NCBI RefSeq assembly: GCF_000374365.1
Contig: NZ_KB894118.1
Span: 1-64,000 of the forward strand
Direction of reading: 5' to 3'
Length of the DNA stretch: 64,000 nucleotides
DNA from: Bacteroides gallinarum DSM 18171 = JCM 13658
Lineage (GTDB): Bacteria; Bacteroidota; Bacteroidia; Bacteroidales; Bacteroidaceae
In this document: positions 1 to 8,281 of the stretch, in pieces
Layout: every line of letters starts with the position of its first letter
Numbering within the stretch: position 1 is the stretch's first letter
Position numbers and translations under genes: made by a program
Notes under the pieces: generated by a model
What the model was told of the DNA's origin: nothing
Seen by the model: only the letters and a program-made list of their open reading frames with translations
The model's database searches: none

Positions 1-207
1 CGTTCAAACGGGAACACTGAGTGAAGCCTGCCAAGCTCACTCTCATTAAAACTTTTGCGGTATTTTTCCAGAACATCAAATTCTGTGAAGCCCAAAGTTG
101 GGTGAATTTCGGAAATATTTTGTATCTTAGCCATATCTTAGTCGGGGAATTTCCCCCGTTTTGGCCTTCAAACCTTATTTGCGGGGGAATACCTAAAGAT
201 ACAAAAA

Positions 208-249
208 AGCCAGCTAATTCGCAATATTTTGTGTATGAATTAGTTGGCT
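208..249 (+). terminator. Hairpin, possible terminator
   Basis: Arms of 13 nt at 208-220 and 237-249 pair with a single G-T mismatch. The left arm is preceded by an A-run and the right arm is followed by a T-rich stretch, so it could act in either direction. Confidence 0.45.
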
Positions 250-329
250 GATTTTATATTATTTACTGAATGTCCCTAAAATATATCGTGATGATATACG
301 TCAATTCTATTAACTGGTTTTATGAGGAT

Positions 330-363
330 GAGCGTCCGGTACTACTGTCCCGGACGCTCTTTT
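330..363 (+). terminator. GC-rich terminator hairpin
   Basis: GAGCGTCCGG at 330-339 pairs perfectly with CCGGACGCTC at 350-359 and is followed by four Ts. It lies just downstream of the mlaF-like stop codon (minus strand) but its T-run suits the plus direction, so it may end a transcript from left of the window. Confidence 0.6.
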
Positions 364-390
364 ATGAATAGAGGGTGTTGTTTCGCTCTT

Positions 391-1161
391 TTAGCCTTCT
401 ATGTTCTGTATCTCTACCTCTTTTACTTTGCGGAAAAGGTCGGATGCGAAGATGAAGTTGTTCAGGCGTTCGTTGGTAGAGGTAAAGATGTCGTCCTTGC
501 TGCCTTCCCACTCTTTATGGCCTTCGTAGATGTAGATGATTTTTTCTCCGATACCCATTACGGAGTTCATGTCGTGGGTATTGATGAGTGTAGTCATATT
601 GTATTCGCGGGTAATATCCTGTATCAGTTCATCGATGACGAGAGATGTTTTGGGGTCCAGGCCGGAGTTCGGCTCGTCGCAAAACAGATATTGCGGATTC
701 AGGGCAATGGCGCGTGCAATGGCTACGCGCTTCTGCATACCGCCGCTGATTTCGCCGGGAAACTTGTCTTTGGCTTCACCGAGGTTTACGCGTTCGAGGC
801 AGAACATGGCGCGGCGCGTACGGTCGCGTACAGTGTCCGAGCTGAACATGTTAAGAGGGAACATCACGTTGTCCAGCACTGTCATAGAGTCGAACAGGGC
901 GGCGCTTTGAAATATCATTCCCATTTCACGGCGCAGGGCTTTCTTCTCTTTCTTACCCATTGTGAGGAAGTTGCGGTGGTCGTATAGCAACTCTCCCTTA
1001 TCGGGTGTCAGCAGGCCTACGATACATTTCATCAGTACGGTCTTTCCCGAACCGCTTTGGCCGATGATAAGGTTGGTCTTTCCATTTTCGAAGGTGGCAT
1101 TGATATCCGTCAGTACCTCTTTCTCTTCAAACGACTTGCAAAGTCCTTTCAGTTCAATCAT
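391..1161 (-). CDS. mlaF: Mla-type ABC transporter ATPase (MlaF-like)
   Basis: ATP-binding subunit of an MCE/Mla-type transporter that moves phospholipids between outer and inner membrane to keep the outer leaflet asymmetric. The 256-aa protein carries Walker A GQSGSGKT (residues 34-41), Q-loop Q85, signature SGGMQ (139-143) and Walker B YLFCDEP (158-164) followed by NSGLDP, a form typical of the MlaF family. It lies 32 bp downstream of the MlaE-like permease on the same strand and is probably cotranscribed. No MCE-domain (MlaD) gene is visible next to it; it may lie to the left of the window or elsewhere. The family assignment is firm; the exact lipid substrate is inferred. Confidence 0.9.
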   Translation of the reverse strand: MIELKGLCKSFEEKEVLTDINATFENGKTNLIIGQSGSGKTVLMKCIVGLLTPDKGELLYDHRNFLTMGKKEKKALRREMGMIFQSAALFDSMTVLDNVMFPLNMFSSDTVRDRTRRAMFCLERVNLGEAKDKFPGEISGGMQKRVAIARAIALNPQYLFCDEPNSGLDPKTSLVIDELIQDITREYNMTTLINTHDMNSVMGIGEKIIYIYEGHKEWEGSKDDIFTSTNERLNNFIFASDLFRKVKEVEIQNIEG

Positions 1162-1193
1162 TCTTACTTAATTTTGAATTCGGAATCAACTTA

Positions 1194-1937
1194 TTATCCC
1201 ATTAGTAACTGCGTCAATATGAGGTCGGCAAATAAAATCAGTACGCTGCTGCATACCACCGAATCCGTAGATGCTTTACCCACCTCGATAGAACCGCCTT
1301 CTACCGTATAACCGAAGAAAGCCGATACGCTGGCAATGATGAAGGCAAAGAACAGCGACTTGATGATACCGCACCAGATGAACCATTCTACGAACATGTA
1401 CTGCAAGCCGTATTCCAAATCGACGGCCGACATGATACCGCCGAACCAGCAGGTACAAAACGCACCTATAATTCCTGCGAATATACTGAACGTCACCATT
1501 AAAGGAATGGTTGATACCATTGCTGCGATTTTGGGTAATATCAGGTAATTGGCGGAGTTGACTCCCATGATTTCGAGAGCGTCTATCTGTTGGGTAACCC
1601 GCATCGTACCCAACTCGGAAGCGATGTTCGACCCCACTTTGCCCGCCAGTATCAGGCACATAATGGAAGATGAAAATTCCAGCAACATGATTTCACGAGT
1701 GACGTATCCTACCGTCCAGCGCGGCATGAAGGGGCTTTCTATGTTCAGCTTGATTTGTATGGTAATAACGGCTCCGATAAAGAATGATATCAGCAATACG
1801 ATGCCGATGGAATTTACACCAAGCTGTTCGATTTCATTGATGTATTGCCGAAAGAACATACGCATACGTTCAGGGCGGGCAAAAACACGTCCCATTAGCA
1901 TGATGTATCTTCCGACTGTTCTAAGTGCTTTAATCAT
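1194..1937 (-). CDS. mlaE: Mla-type ABC transporter permease (MlaE-like)
   Basis: Integral-membrane permease of the same lipid transporter. The 247-aa protein has about five hydrophobic segments and the diagnostic MlaE stretch GKVGSNIASELGTMRVTQQI, followed by DALEIMGV, near residues 98-125. It begins 20 nt downstream of a minus-strand -7 box (CAAATGTA on the plus strand, 1958-1965) and is followed directly by the ATPase gene, which makes a two-gene operon. It is divergent from lptB, so two outer-membrane lipid transport systems share one intergenic region. Confidence 0.9.
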   Translation of the reverse strand: MIKALRTVGRYIMLMGRVFARPERMRMFFRQYINEIEQLGVNSIGIVLLISFFIGAVITIQIKLNIESPFMPRWTVGYVTREIMLLEFSSSIMCLILAGKVGSNIASELGTMRVTQQIDALEIMGVNSANYLILPKIAAMVSTIPLMVTFSIFAGIIGAFCTCWFGGIMSAVDLEYGLQYMFVEWFIWCGIIKSLFFAFIIASVSAFFGYTVEGGSIEVGKASTDSVVCSSVLILFADLILTQLLMG

Positions 1938-1956
1938 GACTCGTAAGTATTTGTCT

Positions 1957-1996
1957 GCAAATGTACACTATTTCGGCTTATTTTTGCTACATTTGC
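1957..1996. promoter_or_regulatory. Divergent promoters of mlaE and lptB
   Basis: GCAAATGTA (1957-1965) and TACATTTGC (1988-1996) form a perfect 9-bp inverted repeat. Each arm contains a consensus Bacteroidetes -7 box (TACATTTG), the left one reading toward mlaE and the right one toward lptB. The -33 region of each promoter falls on or next to the -7 box of the other, so the promoters overlap. No clear TTG was found for either -33 element. Confidence 0.6.
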
Positions 1997-2150
1997 GCCA
2001 GTTTCACCACAGATTACGCCGATTGGCACAGAAATTTTTCATAAAATGCAATAAGATTTGTGTACGGGTATCGTAATCTGCAGGAGAAATGATAAACTTG
2101 CAGATTGATATTAATCTGTGCAAACCTGTATAACGTGGTGATATAGCCTT

Positions 2151-2909
2151 ATGGAAGAAGAAAGCAAAATGGTGCTCCGGACGGAAGATTTGGTAAAAAA
2201 GTACGGTAAACGTACAGTAGTGAGCCATGTTTCTATCAACGTAAAGCAAGGGGAAATCGTTGGATTGCTGGGGCCGAACGGAGCCGGTAAGACTACTTCA
2301 TTCTATATGACCGTAGGATTGATTACTCCCAATGAGGGACGTATCTTTCTGGATGATTTGGATATTACGAAATATCCCGTGTATAAGCGTGCGCAGACTG
2401 GTATCGGTTATTTGGCGCAGGAGGCATCCGTATTCCGCCAGATGAGTGTGGAGGACAATATCGCCGCTGTACTGGAGATGACGGATAAACCTCTGGACTA
2501 CCAGAAGGATAAGCTGGAGAGCTTGATTGCCGAGTTTCGCTTGCAGAAAGTCCGTAAAAACAAAGGTAATCAGTTGTCCGGTGGCGAGCGTCGCCGTACG
2601 GAGATTGCCCGCTGCCTTGCTATCGACCCGAAGTTCATCATGCTCGATGAGCCGTTTGCCGGAGTAGACCCCATTGCGGTGGAGGATATTCAGCAGATTG
2701 TGTGGAAACTGAAAGACAGGAATATCGGTATCCTGATTACCGACCACAATGTGCAGGAAACGTTGAGTATTACCGACCGGGCTTATCTTTTGTTTGAAGG
2801 GAAAATCTTGTTTCAAGGTACGCCGGAGGAACTTGCGGAGAACAAGATTGTACGTGAAAAGTATTTGAGTAACAGTTTCGTGCTTCGTCGCAAGGACTTT
2901 ATGGTATAG
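2151..2909 (+). CDS. lptB: LPS export ABC transporter ATPase LptB
   Basis: Cytoplasmic ATPase of the LptBFG complex, which extracts LPS from the inner membrane for transport to the cell surface. The 252-aa protein has Walker A GPNGAGKT (41-48), signature LSGGE (142-146), Walker B FIMLDEP (162-168) followed by FAGVDP, and the [10 protein letters not shown] switch region characteristic of LptB. Residue 7 is also Met (2169), so a slightly shorter start is possible. A candidate -7 box lies at 1988-1995, which gives an untranslated leader of about 150 nt. The sensor kinase gene starts 7 bp after the stop. Confidence 0.93.
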   Translation: MEEESKMVLRTEDLVKKYGKRTVVSHVSINVKQGEIVGLLGPNGAGKTTSFYMTVGLITPNEGRIFLDDLDITKYPVYKRAQTGIGYLAQEASVFRQMSVEDNIAAVLEMTDKPLDYQKDKLESLIAEFRLQKVRKNKGNQLSGGERRRTEIARCLAIDPKFIMLDEPFAGVDPIAVEDIQQIVWKLKDRNIGILITDHNVQETLSITDRAYLLFEGKILFQGTPEELAENKIVREKYLSNSFVLRRKDFMV

Positions 2910-2916
2910 GTAAAAA

Positions 2917-4698
2917 GTGAAAAGAGTGCTGTTGTTTATAGGAGCGGTATTTCTTTTTGTTTCGGTTTCAGGACAGAATACTGCGGAAATCAATCGCATC
3001 CTTGAAGTTACGGATTCGCTGTATTCGCTCGGTAAGGCAGATTCCGCATTGGTCGTTTGCCGGAAAGCGGCTCCGTTGATTCGGCAGGAAAAGAATCCCG
3101 GTGTTATCGTTTCGTTCTATACTTCGCAGGGGGTATATCTGCGGTCGTCCGGTTTGTTGCCGGATGCGGTGAAGTCTTACGATACGGCACTGGAATATGT
3201 GAACCGGCTGGATATGTCGTCGGAGGACGACAGGCAGAGTGCTGTAGTATTGTACAATAATCTTTCTACTTTGCATATGGATATGAAGTCGCTCGACAAG
3301 TCCGAGGAATATGCGTTACGTGCCGTTTCATTAGCTGATAAATGTACCGATAAGGCTTTTCGTGCACAGATTTACACTGTGGCCTCTTCTGTTTTTATTG
3401 TCAGGAAACTTTACGATAAAGCTAAAGAGTATTTAGAGAAAGCGGTTGAGCTGTCGCACGAAGAAGGACTGTTCGATAACGAATTGAGTGCTCTTACTTA
3501 TTATATGCTGGTTTTGCAGAGAACCGATAGTCCGAAAGGCGAGATAAACAGATATGCCCGAAAAGCGGATTTTATTCTTCCCCAGGTAAGCTCGGTAATG
3601 ACTTTAATAAATTATTATCAGATTTTATTTGTAATCCGGCGGGATAATAAAGAGTATCGGGAGGTTATTGCCACAGCAGATAAATTGCTAAGCTTAGACG
3701 GGATTAAAAACTATCCTTTCCTTTTATACGATATTTATAATAACCTGCATTCGGCATATAAGCATGTACATGATTATGAACGTGCTTATGCAGTTTTGAG
3801 TCAGGCGCAGGAACTGAATGATTCCTTGTTCCAGAAGGAAAAGGCAAAACAGTTGGAGGAGCTTTCCGTAAAATATGAAAGCAAGGAGAAAGAACTTGAA
3901 ATACAGAAACTGAATGAGGAAAAACGCTGGGAGCGGCAACGTTTATACATCGTTATGGGTTGTTCGGGATTCGTATTGGTGATTTCGGGTTTATTTTTTG
4001 CTTATTCCGTACAGCGGCAGAGGTTGCGTGCGGAACGTCAAAAAAGGGAAATGGAAGCCCAACGGCATGAGTTCGAGCAGTTACAGCGTGCTACGGAACA
4101 GAAAATGACCCGTAACTATCTGGATAAACTGGAGAATGAGCATGCACGCCTGGCAAAAGAATTGCACGACGGTGTTTGTAACGACTTGTTCTCTATGGAG
4201 GTAAGTGCGGGTTCGGAGCCGATTGGGCAGACGAAAAACTGGATTGCAAATTTGCGGAAGATAAGGGAAAATGTCAGGCTCGTTTCTCATGAACTGCTTC
4301 CGCCGGTATTTCAGGAAGCTACAATCAACGAGGTTATATCCAACTACCTGGAGAACCTTTCCACACCGGAATGTCCGATACATTTTGAAACATTTCCCGA
4401 GGATGTGGAATGGACGGGATTACCGGAGGCAATGTCGCTGGATATCTATCGAATTATTCAGGAAGCGGTAAGTAATTCGTTGAAGCATGCCCGGGCTACC
4501 CGGATTTCAGTCGTTATGGAATGGAAACTTCCCTATCTGGAAATCAGGGTATCCGATAACGGAAGCGGCACTGCAATAGACAGACCGGGGATAGGGATGC
4601 AAACGATGAAGGAACGGGTAGCTGTCTTGAAGGGTACTTTCACGATAGAATCCACCTCATCGGGAACTGCGGTTATTGTGCTCATTCCTGTCTTTTGA
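2917..4698 (+). CDS. TPR-containing sensor histidine kinase (NarL-partner type)
   Basis: Sensor kinase of a two-component system. The GTG start at 2917 is followed by a signal peptide ending near VSGQ (residue 20). The periplasmic region (about 30-300) is built of TPR-like helices with YALRAVSLA and AKEYLEKAVEL repeats. A coiled coil (about 300-340), one transmembrane helix (about 343-364), a second coiled coil, a HisKA_3 dimerisation site LAKELHDGVCND with phospho-acceptor His417, and a C-terminal HATPase domain (N-box EAVSNSLKHA, G-boxes VSDNGSG and GIGMQTM) follow. The response regulator gene lies 85 bp downstream and is the likely partner. The input signal is unknown. Confidence 0.85.
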   Translation: MKRVLLFIGAVFLFVSVSGQNTAEINRILEVTDSLYSLGKADSALVVCRKAAPLIRQEKNPGVIVSFYTSQGVYLRSSGLLPDAVKSYDTALEYVNRLDMSSEDDRQSAVVLYNNLSTLHMDMKSLDKSEEYALRAVSLADKCTDKAFRAQIYTVASSVFIVRKLYDKAKEYLEKAVELSHEEGLFDNELSALTYYMLVLQRTDSPKGEINRYARKADFILPQVSSVMTLINYYQILFVIRRDNKEYREVIATADKLLSLDGIKNYPFLLYDIYNNLHSAYKHVHDYERAYAVLSQAQELNDSLFQKEKAKQLEELSVKYESKEKELEIQKLNEEKRWERQRLYIVMGCSGFVLVISGLFFAYSVQRQRLRAERQKREMEAQRHEFEQLQRATEQKMTRNYLDKLENEHARLAKELHDGVCNDLFSMEVSAGSEPIGQTKNWIANLRKIRENVRLVSHELLPPVFQEATINEVISNYLENLSTPECPIHFETFPEDVEWTGLPEAMSLDIYRIIQEAVSNSLKHARATRISVVMEWKLPYLEIRVSDNGSGTAIDRPGIGMQTMKERVAVLKGTFTIESTSSGTAVIVLIPVF

Positions 4699-4783
4699 AG
4701 TAAAAACTACGGTTTCCCGTAGGGTATATGTCGGCTTGTATGTCTAATTTTGTCAATGATAATAAATATAAAACAGACATCAA

Positions 4784-5431
4784 ATGAGGTTCGACATAGT
4801 TCTTATAGATGACCATTCTTTAGTATTGGAAGGGCTGAAAACTCTATTGGGAGATATTGCCGACGTAAACAATGTTTATACGGTGACTAACGGTACTGAA
4901 TTACTGAGTTTAATAAAGTCACATACTTTTCATATATACATTACCGACCTTGAATTGCCCGATATCGACGGTTTCGAGCTGATACACAGAATAAAAGAAA
5001 ATAATCCTCAGGCTAAGATAATAGTTTGCACCATGCACGAGGAGATATGGATTGTAAACAAACTGAGGCATCCGGATATCAATGCTATCGTTTTTAAGTC
5101 TTCGGGAACGGAAGCGCTGCGTGAAGCGGTACGTGCCGTTATGCTGGGGGAAAACTATTACTGCCAGCGTTATCAGCAATTATATAAAGAAAAAAGCCGG
5201 ACGGAAGATGAAACGGAATTGCCGGATATGTTGCCCACCTCGCGCGAGCTGGATGTCTTGAAGGCGATAGCTCAGGGTATGAATACACATGAAATTTCCC
5301 GTCATCTGTTTATCTCCGAAAATACGGTTGAATGGCATCGGAAAAATCTGATGTTGAAATTTGCTGCGCGTAATGCGACGGACTTGGTTATCAAAGCACT
5401 TACCAAAGGTTATCTGACAATTCCACTTTAG
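4784..5431 (+). CDS. LuxR/NarL-type response regulator
   Basis: DNA-binding response regulator of 215 aa and probable partner of the upstream kinase. The receiver domain (1-120) has the acidic pair D9-D10 and phospho-acceptor D55 in YITDLELPD, followed by a conserved Thr region and KSSG with the Lys. A LuxR-type helix-turn-helix occupies about 150-210 (TSRELDVLKAIAQGMNTHEI, then SENTVEWHRKNL). Its targets cannot be read from the sequence; the adjacent small protein and lipoprotein at 5517-7488 are reasonable candidates. Confidence 0.85.
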   Translation: MRFDIVLIDDHSLVLEGLKTLLGDIADVNNVYTVTNGTELLSLIKSHTFHIYITDLELPDIDGFELIHRIKENNPQAKIIVCTMHEEIWIVNKLRHPDINAIVFKSSGTEALREAVRAVMLGENYYCQRYQQLYKEKSRTEDETELPDMLPTSRELDVLKAIAQGMNTHEISRHLFISENTVEWHRKNLMLKFAARNATDLVIKALTKGYLTIPL

Positions 5432-5516
5432 CACTACAGCCGGGATAAGCCCTGCCGTTTGTAGGTAGTTTTGAGAAACTTGGATATAGGGCTGTACTTA
5501 AAATCATTACAATACC

Positions 5517-5684
5517 ATGAAAAAAGTTATTTTTACATTTATGGCGGAAACGGGTAAGGCCATTGACAGGGCTTGCGAAGATGCCGGTACTACTTTATCG
5601 GCTTGGGAAAAATCGTTGACCGATGATGAAAGGAAACAATACCGGGATATAACGACTGAGCTTCGGAAAACGGCAGATAAATAA
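5517..5684 (+). CDS. Small hypothetical protein (55 aa)
   Basis: An ATG at 5517 opens a 55-codon frame ending TAA at 5684, in the space between the response regulator and the lipoprotein. The product is hydrophilic and rich in Lys, Asp, Glu and Thr (start MKKVIFTFMAETGKA, end TELRKTADK), with no signal peptide after its first ten residues. I do not recognise a family. The spacing (85 bp after the regulator, 31 bp before the lipoprotein) fits a real gene in the same run, but the length leaves doubt. Confidence 0.5.
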   Translation: MKKVIFTFMAETGKAIDRACEDAGTTLSAWEKSLTDDERKQYRDITTELRKTADK

Positions 5685-5715
5685 ATTATATACGGATTAC
5701 TAAAACAAGGAGATT

Positions 5716-7488
5716 ATGAAAAGGCTGTATTATTATGCAATGAGTTTGGCTTTCCTGCTTGCATTTCCAGGGTGTAGCGATGATGAGAATCCGCCGTCGC
5801 CCCCTCCCTCCAAAGGCGTGGAAGCAGTGAATAAGATTGTGGAAGTGCTGGAAACGAAAGAGGAGGTCAGTGTGTTTGTGGAAATCCTGAAAACGGTCGA
5901 TGTAGCCGACCTCGAAGAGGATGAATTGACTGTTTTTGCGGTACGTAATGCTGTTCAATCGCGGGCTACGGCCGAAGTTTTGGACTCTGCATCTATCAAG
6001 CGCCATATCGCTGTAGGCAGTTATCAGAAAGCAGAGCTTAAGAATGGCATGGTACTGAAAAGTATAAACGGCGAAAACCTCTATGTTTCCCATTCCGGTA
6101 ATGGGGAAGTGTATATAAACGGAGTGCCTATAGAGGGAGAGGCTATTGCAGCAGGTAATAGCTATGTGTATGTCATTCCGGAAGTTTTGGCAGAGCAGGT
6201 AGAAAAGAAACATACCACTACAATCGAAGTGAAAGAGCTTATTGCCGGTTCGATGACCCCGGGACCGTTGGCAGGAGTTGCCGTGACGGTGCAGGACGGA
6301 GCTGGCAGTCTGTTGGGTGAATGGACTACCGATGAAGCCGGACTTGCTGTGATAAAGCACGACGGAGATACTATTGTATACCAAGTAAAAAAGGAGGGAT
6401 ACTCCGAACTCTACAACGGTTATTTATTGAACGGCATTTCGGCTGACGGCGGCTTTGCTTATGTAGACTTGAACGGTGATGGTAAATGTGATGAAAACGA
6501 CAAGGTTACCTCTTCTTCCTATTCGTTTTTCCTGAGTTATAAAGATATGGCGGATGCGGAAAGCACGCAAACATGCTATATGACGGCTGTAACGTCTGGA
6601 ACTGACTTGGTAAAGATTGAGGCGGATTGGCATGCCGCGTTCCTGGAGTATATCGAGGAGAATCTTTCGTTGGAAATGACCTTGCTTACCGGTTACGGAG
6701 GATTTAACTATGCGGACGAAGAATTAAAAAACTGTTCGGAACGTTTATGGAAAGTAGCCTATGAAACCCTGGATAAGGGAAGGGAGTATACGGAACAGCT
6801 TGCCTCTATGGAAGACGCGCAGGATTTGTTGATGACTATCAATGTAGAAATGGCGATAATCCGTAGCCAGCTCTACGGATATTATGGTGATAATTTACTT
6901 GACGGCGAAACAAAAGTTCCTGTAGACCAATTGATTGCTGACCTCCAGCAGGCAATAGATACGTATCCTTCCGAGAGCTCACACAGAGATGCCATGAATC
7001 TCTTGCTGGCAAAGATGTATATGGGTAAAAATAGCTGGGGAGACGCGTTGGAATACTGCCGGAAAATAGAGAACAGCGGACGGTATGAGTTGACTTCGCT
7101 ATATTATCCCGAAAAGGGAGAGGCGATATGGAGCGAATTTAAGTATATGGATGAAAACGGCAATGAGGTTGCGGAGTATCTGTTGCTTTACCGTGAAGTT
7201 TATTTGCTTGCTGCCGTTGCTAACTATAAACTCGGAAAAGAGAATGACAGTAACGAATATATCGACCTTTTGGAGGGGATTTTGGGCGATACATTTGCAG
7301 CTACTCCTGAAAGTTTAGCGGAAATGGCTCAAAGGCTTTTGCAAGGTAACGGAGGTCAGGTATATCCTTATTACAGATTCTTGAATACTCCTATATTGTT
7401 AGGAGGTTTTACTGCCGATAAGCATTATTATCTTCCTATCCCGGAACAGTATTTGGATAGATTATCCCAGAATCCGGGATATAATTAA
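5716..7488 (+). CDS. Lipoprotein with FAS1 and SusD-like domains
   Basis: Probable surface lipoprotein of 590 aa. The signal peptide ends in the lipobox FPGC (Cys20), followed by SDDEN, an acidic stretch like Bacteroidetes lipoprotein export signals. Residues about 35-155 read as a fasciclin (FAS1) domain (LTVFAVRNA, SIKRHIAVG, LKSINGENLYV, YINGVPI, YVYVIPEVL). A carboxypeptidase-regulatory-like beta domain follows (about 160-240). Then comes DLNGDGKCDENDKV, a calcium-loop-like motif. The C-terminal half is helical and SusD/TPR-like (NLLLAKMYMGKNSWGDALEY), ending LPIPEQYLDRLSQNPGY as SusD proteins do. No SusC-type transporter gene is adjacent. A role in glycan or protein binding is inferred. 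Confidence 0.7.
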   Translation: MKRLYYYAMSLAFLLAFPGCSDDENPPSPPPSKGVEAVNKIVEVLETKEEVSVFVEILKTVDVADLEEDELTVFAVRNAVQSRATAEVLDSASIKRHIAVGSYQKAELKNGMVLKSINGENLYVSHSGNGEVYINGVPIEGEAIAAGNSYVYVIPEVLAEQVEKKHTTTIEVKELIAGSMTPGPLAGVAVTVQDGAGSLLGEWTTDEAGLAVIKHDGDTIVYQVKKEGYSELYNGYLLNGISADGGFAYVDLNGDGKCDENDKVTSSSYSFFLSYKDMADAESTQTCYMTAVTSGTDLVKIEADWHAAFLEYIEENLSLEMTLLTGYGGFNYADEELKNCSERLWKVAYETLDKGREYTEQLASMEDAQDLLMTINVEMAIIRSQLYGYYGDNLLDGETKVPVDQLIADLQQAIDTYPSESSHRDAMNLLLAKMYMGKNSWGDALEYCRKIENSGRYELTSLYYPEKGEAIWSEFKYMDENGNEVAEYLLLYREVYLLAAVANYKLGKENDSNEYIDLLEGILGDTFAATPESLAEMAQRLLQGNGGQVYPYYRFLNTPILLGGFTADKHYYLPIPEQYLDRLSQNPGYN

Positions 7489-7516
7489 TTTCTCTTAATG
7501 TCTTTACAAATTAAAA

Positions 7517-7559
7517 GGACTGCATCGGGTAGTGTTTGCCCGATGCAGTCCTGTTTTTT
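7517..7559 (+). terminator. Intrinsic terminator
   Basis: A perfect 13-bp stem, GGACTGCATCGGG at 7517-7529 with CCCGATGCAGTCC at 7539-7551, is followed by TGTTTTTT. It lies between the convergent lipoprotein and RRM genes, and an A-rich flank on the left suggests it serves both directions. Confidence 0.9.
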
Positions 7560-7577
7560 CTCCCTTAATCTATATGA

Positions 7578-7826
7578 TTAGAATTTCGGAGGTCTTGCTT
7601 CTTTTACTACCATCTGGCGGCCGAAGAATTCAGCACCATCCAGCTCGGAAATAGCTTTGGCAGCAGCTGTGCTGTCTTCCATTTCTACGAATGCAATGCC
7701 TCTGAAACGTCCGGTTGCACGGTCCATAATAAATTTAACAGAAGATACTGTGCCGTAATCTTCCATGACCTTCTGCAGGTCGCCTTCCTTAACACGGTAG
7801 TTAAGGTTTCCAACATAAATGTTCAT
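7578..7826 (-). CDS. RRM-domain RNA-binding protein
   Basis: Small single-RRM protein (82 aa) of the glycine-rich RNA-binding type common in Bacteroidetes and cyanobacteria. RNP2 is IYVGNL (3-8) and RNP1 is RGIAFVEM (42-49). The C-terminus is short and basic (KEARPPKF). Such proteins bind single-stranded RNA and are thought to influence mRNA stability or translation; in Bacteroidetes they have been linked to regulation of carbohydrate-use genes. Its transcript appears to begin near 7980, which leaves a leader of about 150 nt that could be a site of self-regulation. Confidence 0.92.
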   Translation of the reverse strand: MNIYVGNLNYRVKEGDLQKVMEDYGTVSSVKFIMDRATGRFRGIAFVEMEDSTAAAKAISELDGAEFFGRQMVVKEARPPKF

Positions 7827-7986
7827 AATGAAAAATGTAAATAAATGAAATAAATAAAACTCTCTTTAGAAAGACGGCGGAATAATAAAAAGATTACAAC
7901 GACAGAGAGTTTACAAAAACGTTTTTTCAACGGAAGTAAAAACCATGTAATGGAAATCGAGAAACTAATATGCCATCATTCCGTGA

Positions 7987-8016
7987 CAAAGGAACGCATT
8001 AATTTCGGAACTGCAA
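7987..8016 (-). promoter_or_regulatory. Promoter of the RRM gene
   Basis: Read on the minus strand, TTG (8016-8014) is followed after 19 bp by TTCCTTTG (7994-7987), a near match to the Bacteroidetes TTG/TAnnTTTG promoter. The implied start near 7980 gives a leader of about 150 nt. Confidence 0.5.
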
Positions 8017-8198
8017 TATTTTTCTTTGATTTTTTTACATAAATGCGGAAACTGCATTATTTTTCTTGCCCGGCGCTGCCGGTTAGCGGCAGAAAATGCC
8101 GGAATATCCCTCGGTTGCCTTTCTTTTTCCTACGAATGAATAGGTTGGCGTATACAGGCAAATGCACGGAAGATAAACGAAATATATTTCTTGTTTTT

Positions 8199-8228
8199 TT
8201 GATAATTGAAAGATTAACGCTAATTTTG
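8199..8228 (+). promoter_or_regulatory. Promoter of tig
   Basis: TTG at 8199-8201 and TAATTTTG at 8221-8228 are separated by 19 bp, an exact Bacteroidetes housekeeping promoter arrangement. It lies about 50 bp upstream of the tig start. Confidence 0.75.
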
Positions 8229-8281
8229 CACGCTCAATTTGAGAATGGAATAAAGTATAAATCAAATAAATAATTGTCAGA

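Larger units (their letters stand above)
1..390. other. Gene-free left edge with hairpins
   Basis: I could support no gene here; the short open frames do not resemble a protein family I know. The stretch is AT-rich and holds two hairpins, annotated separately, plus a GGGGAATTTCCCC palindrome near 145-157. A partial inverted repeat pairs GTATCTTAG (about 122-130) and the following CCCCC with GGGGG and CTAAAGATAC (about 182-202). This could be the tail of an element or an untranslated region belonging to sequence left of the window. Confidence 0.4.
7827..8281. other. Divergent intergenic region, RRM gene and tig
   Basis: No gene is supported in these 455 bp. The region carries the RRM-gene promoter and leader (minus strand) and the tig promoter (plus strand), annotated separately. 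The remainder is AT-rich sequence with no repeat that I can see. Confidence 0.6.

Noticed and set aside
21..251. 76-residue open frame at the left edge
   Set aside because: It spans a terminator-like hairpin and a palindrome, starts from a non-ATG codon, and resembles no family.
1..390. Insertion-sequence end
   Set aside because: A partial inverted repeat is present, but there is no transposase, target-site duplication or recognised terminus.
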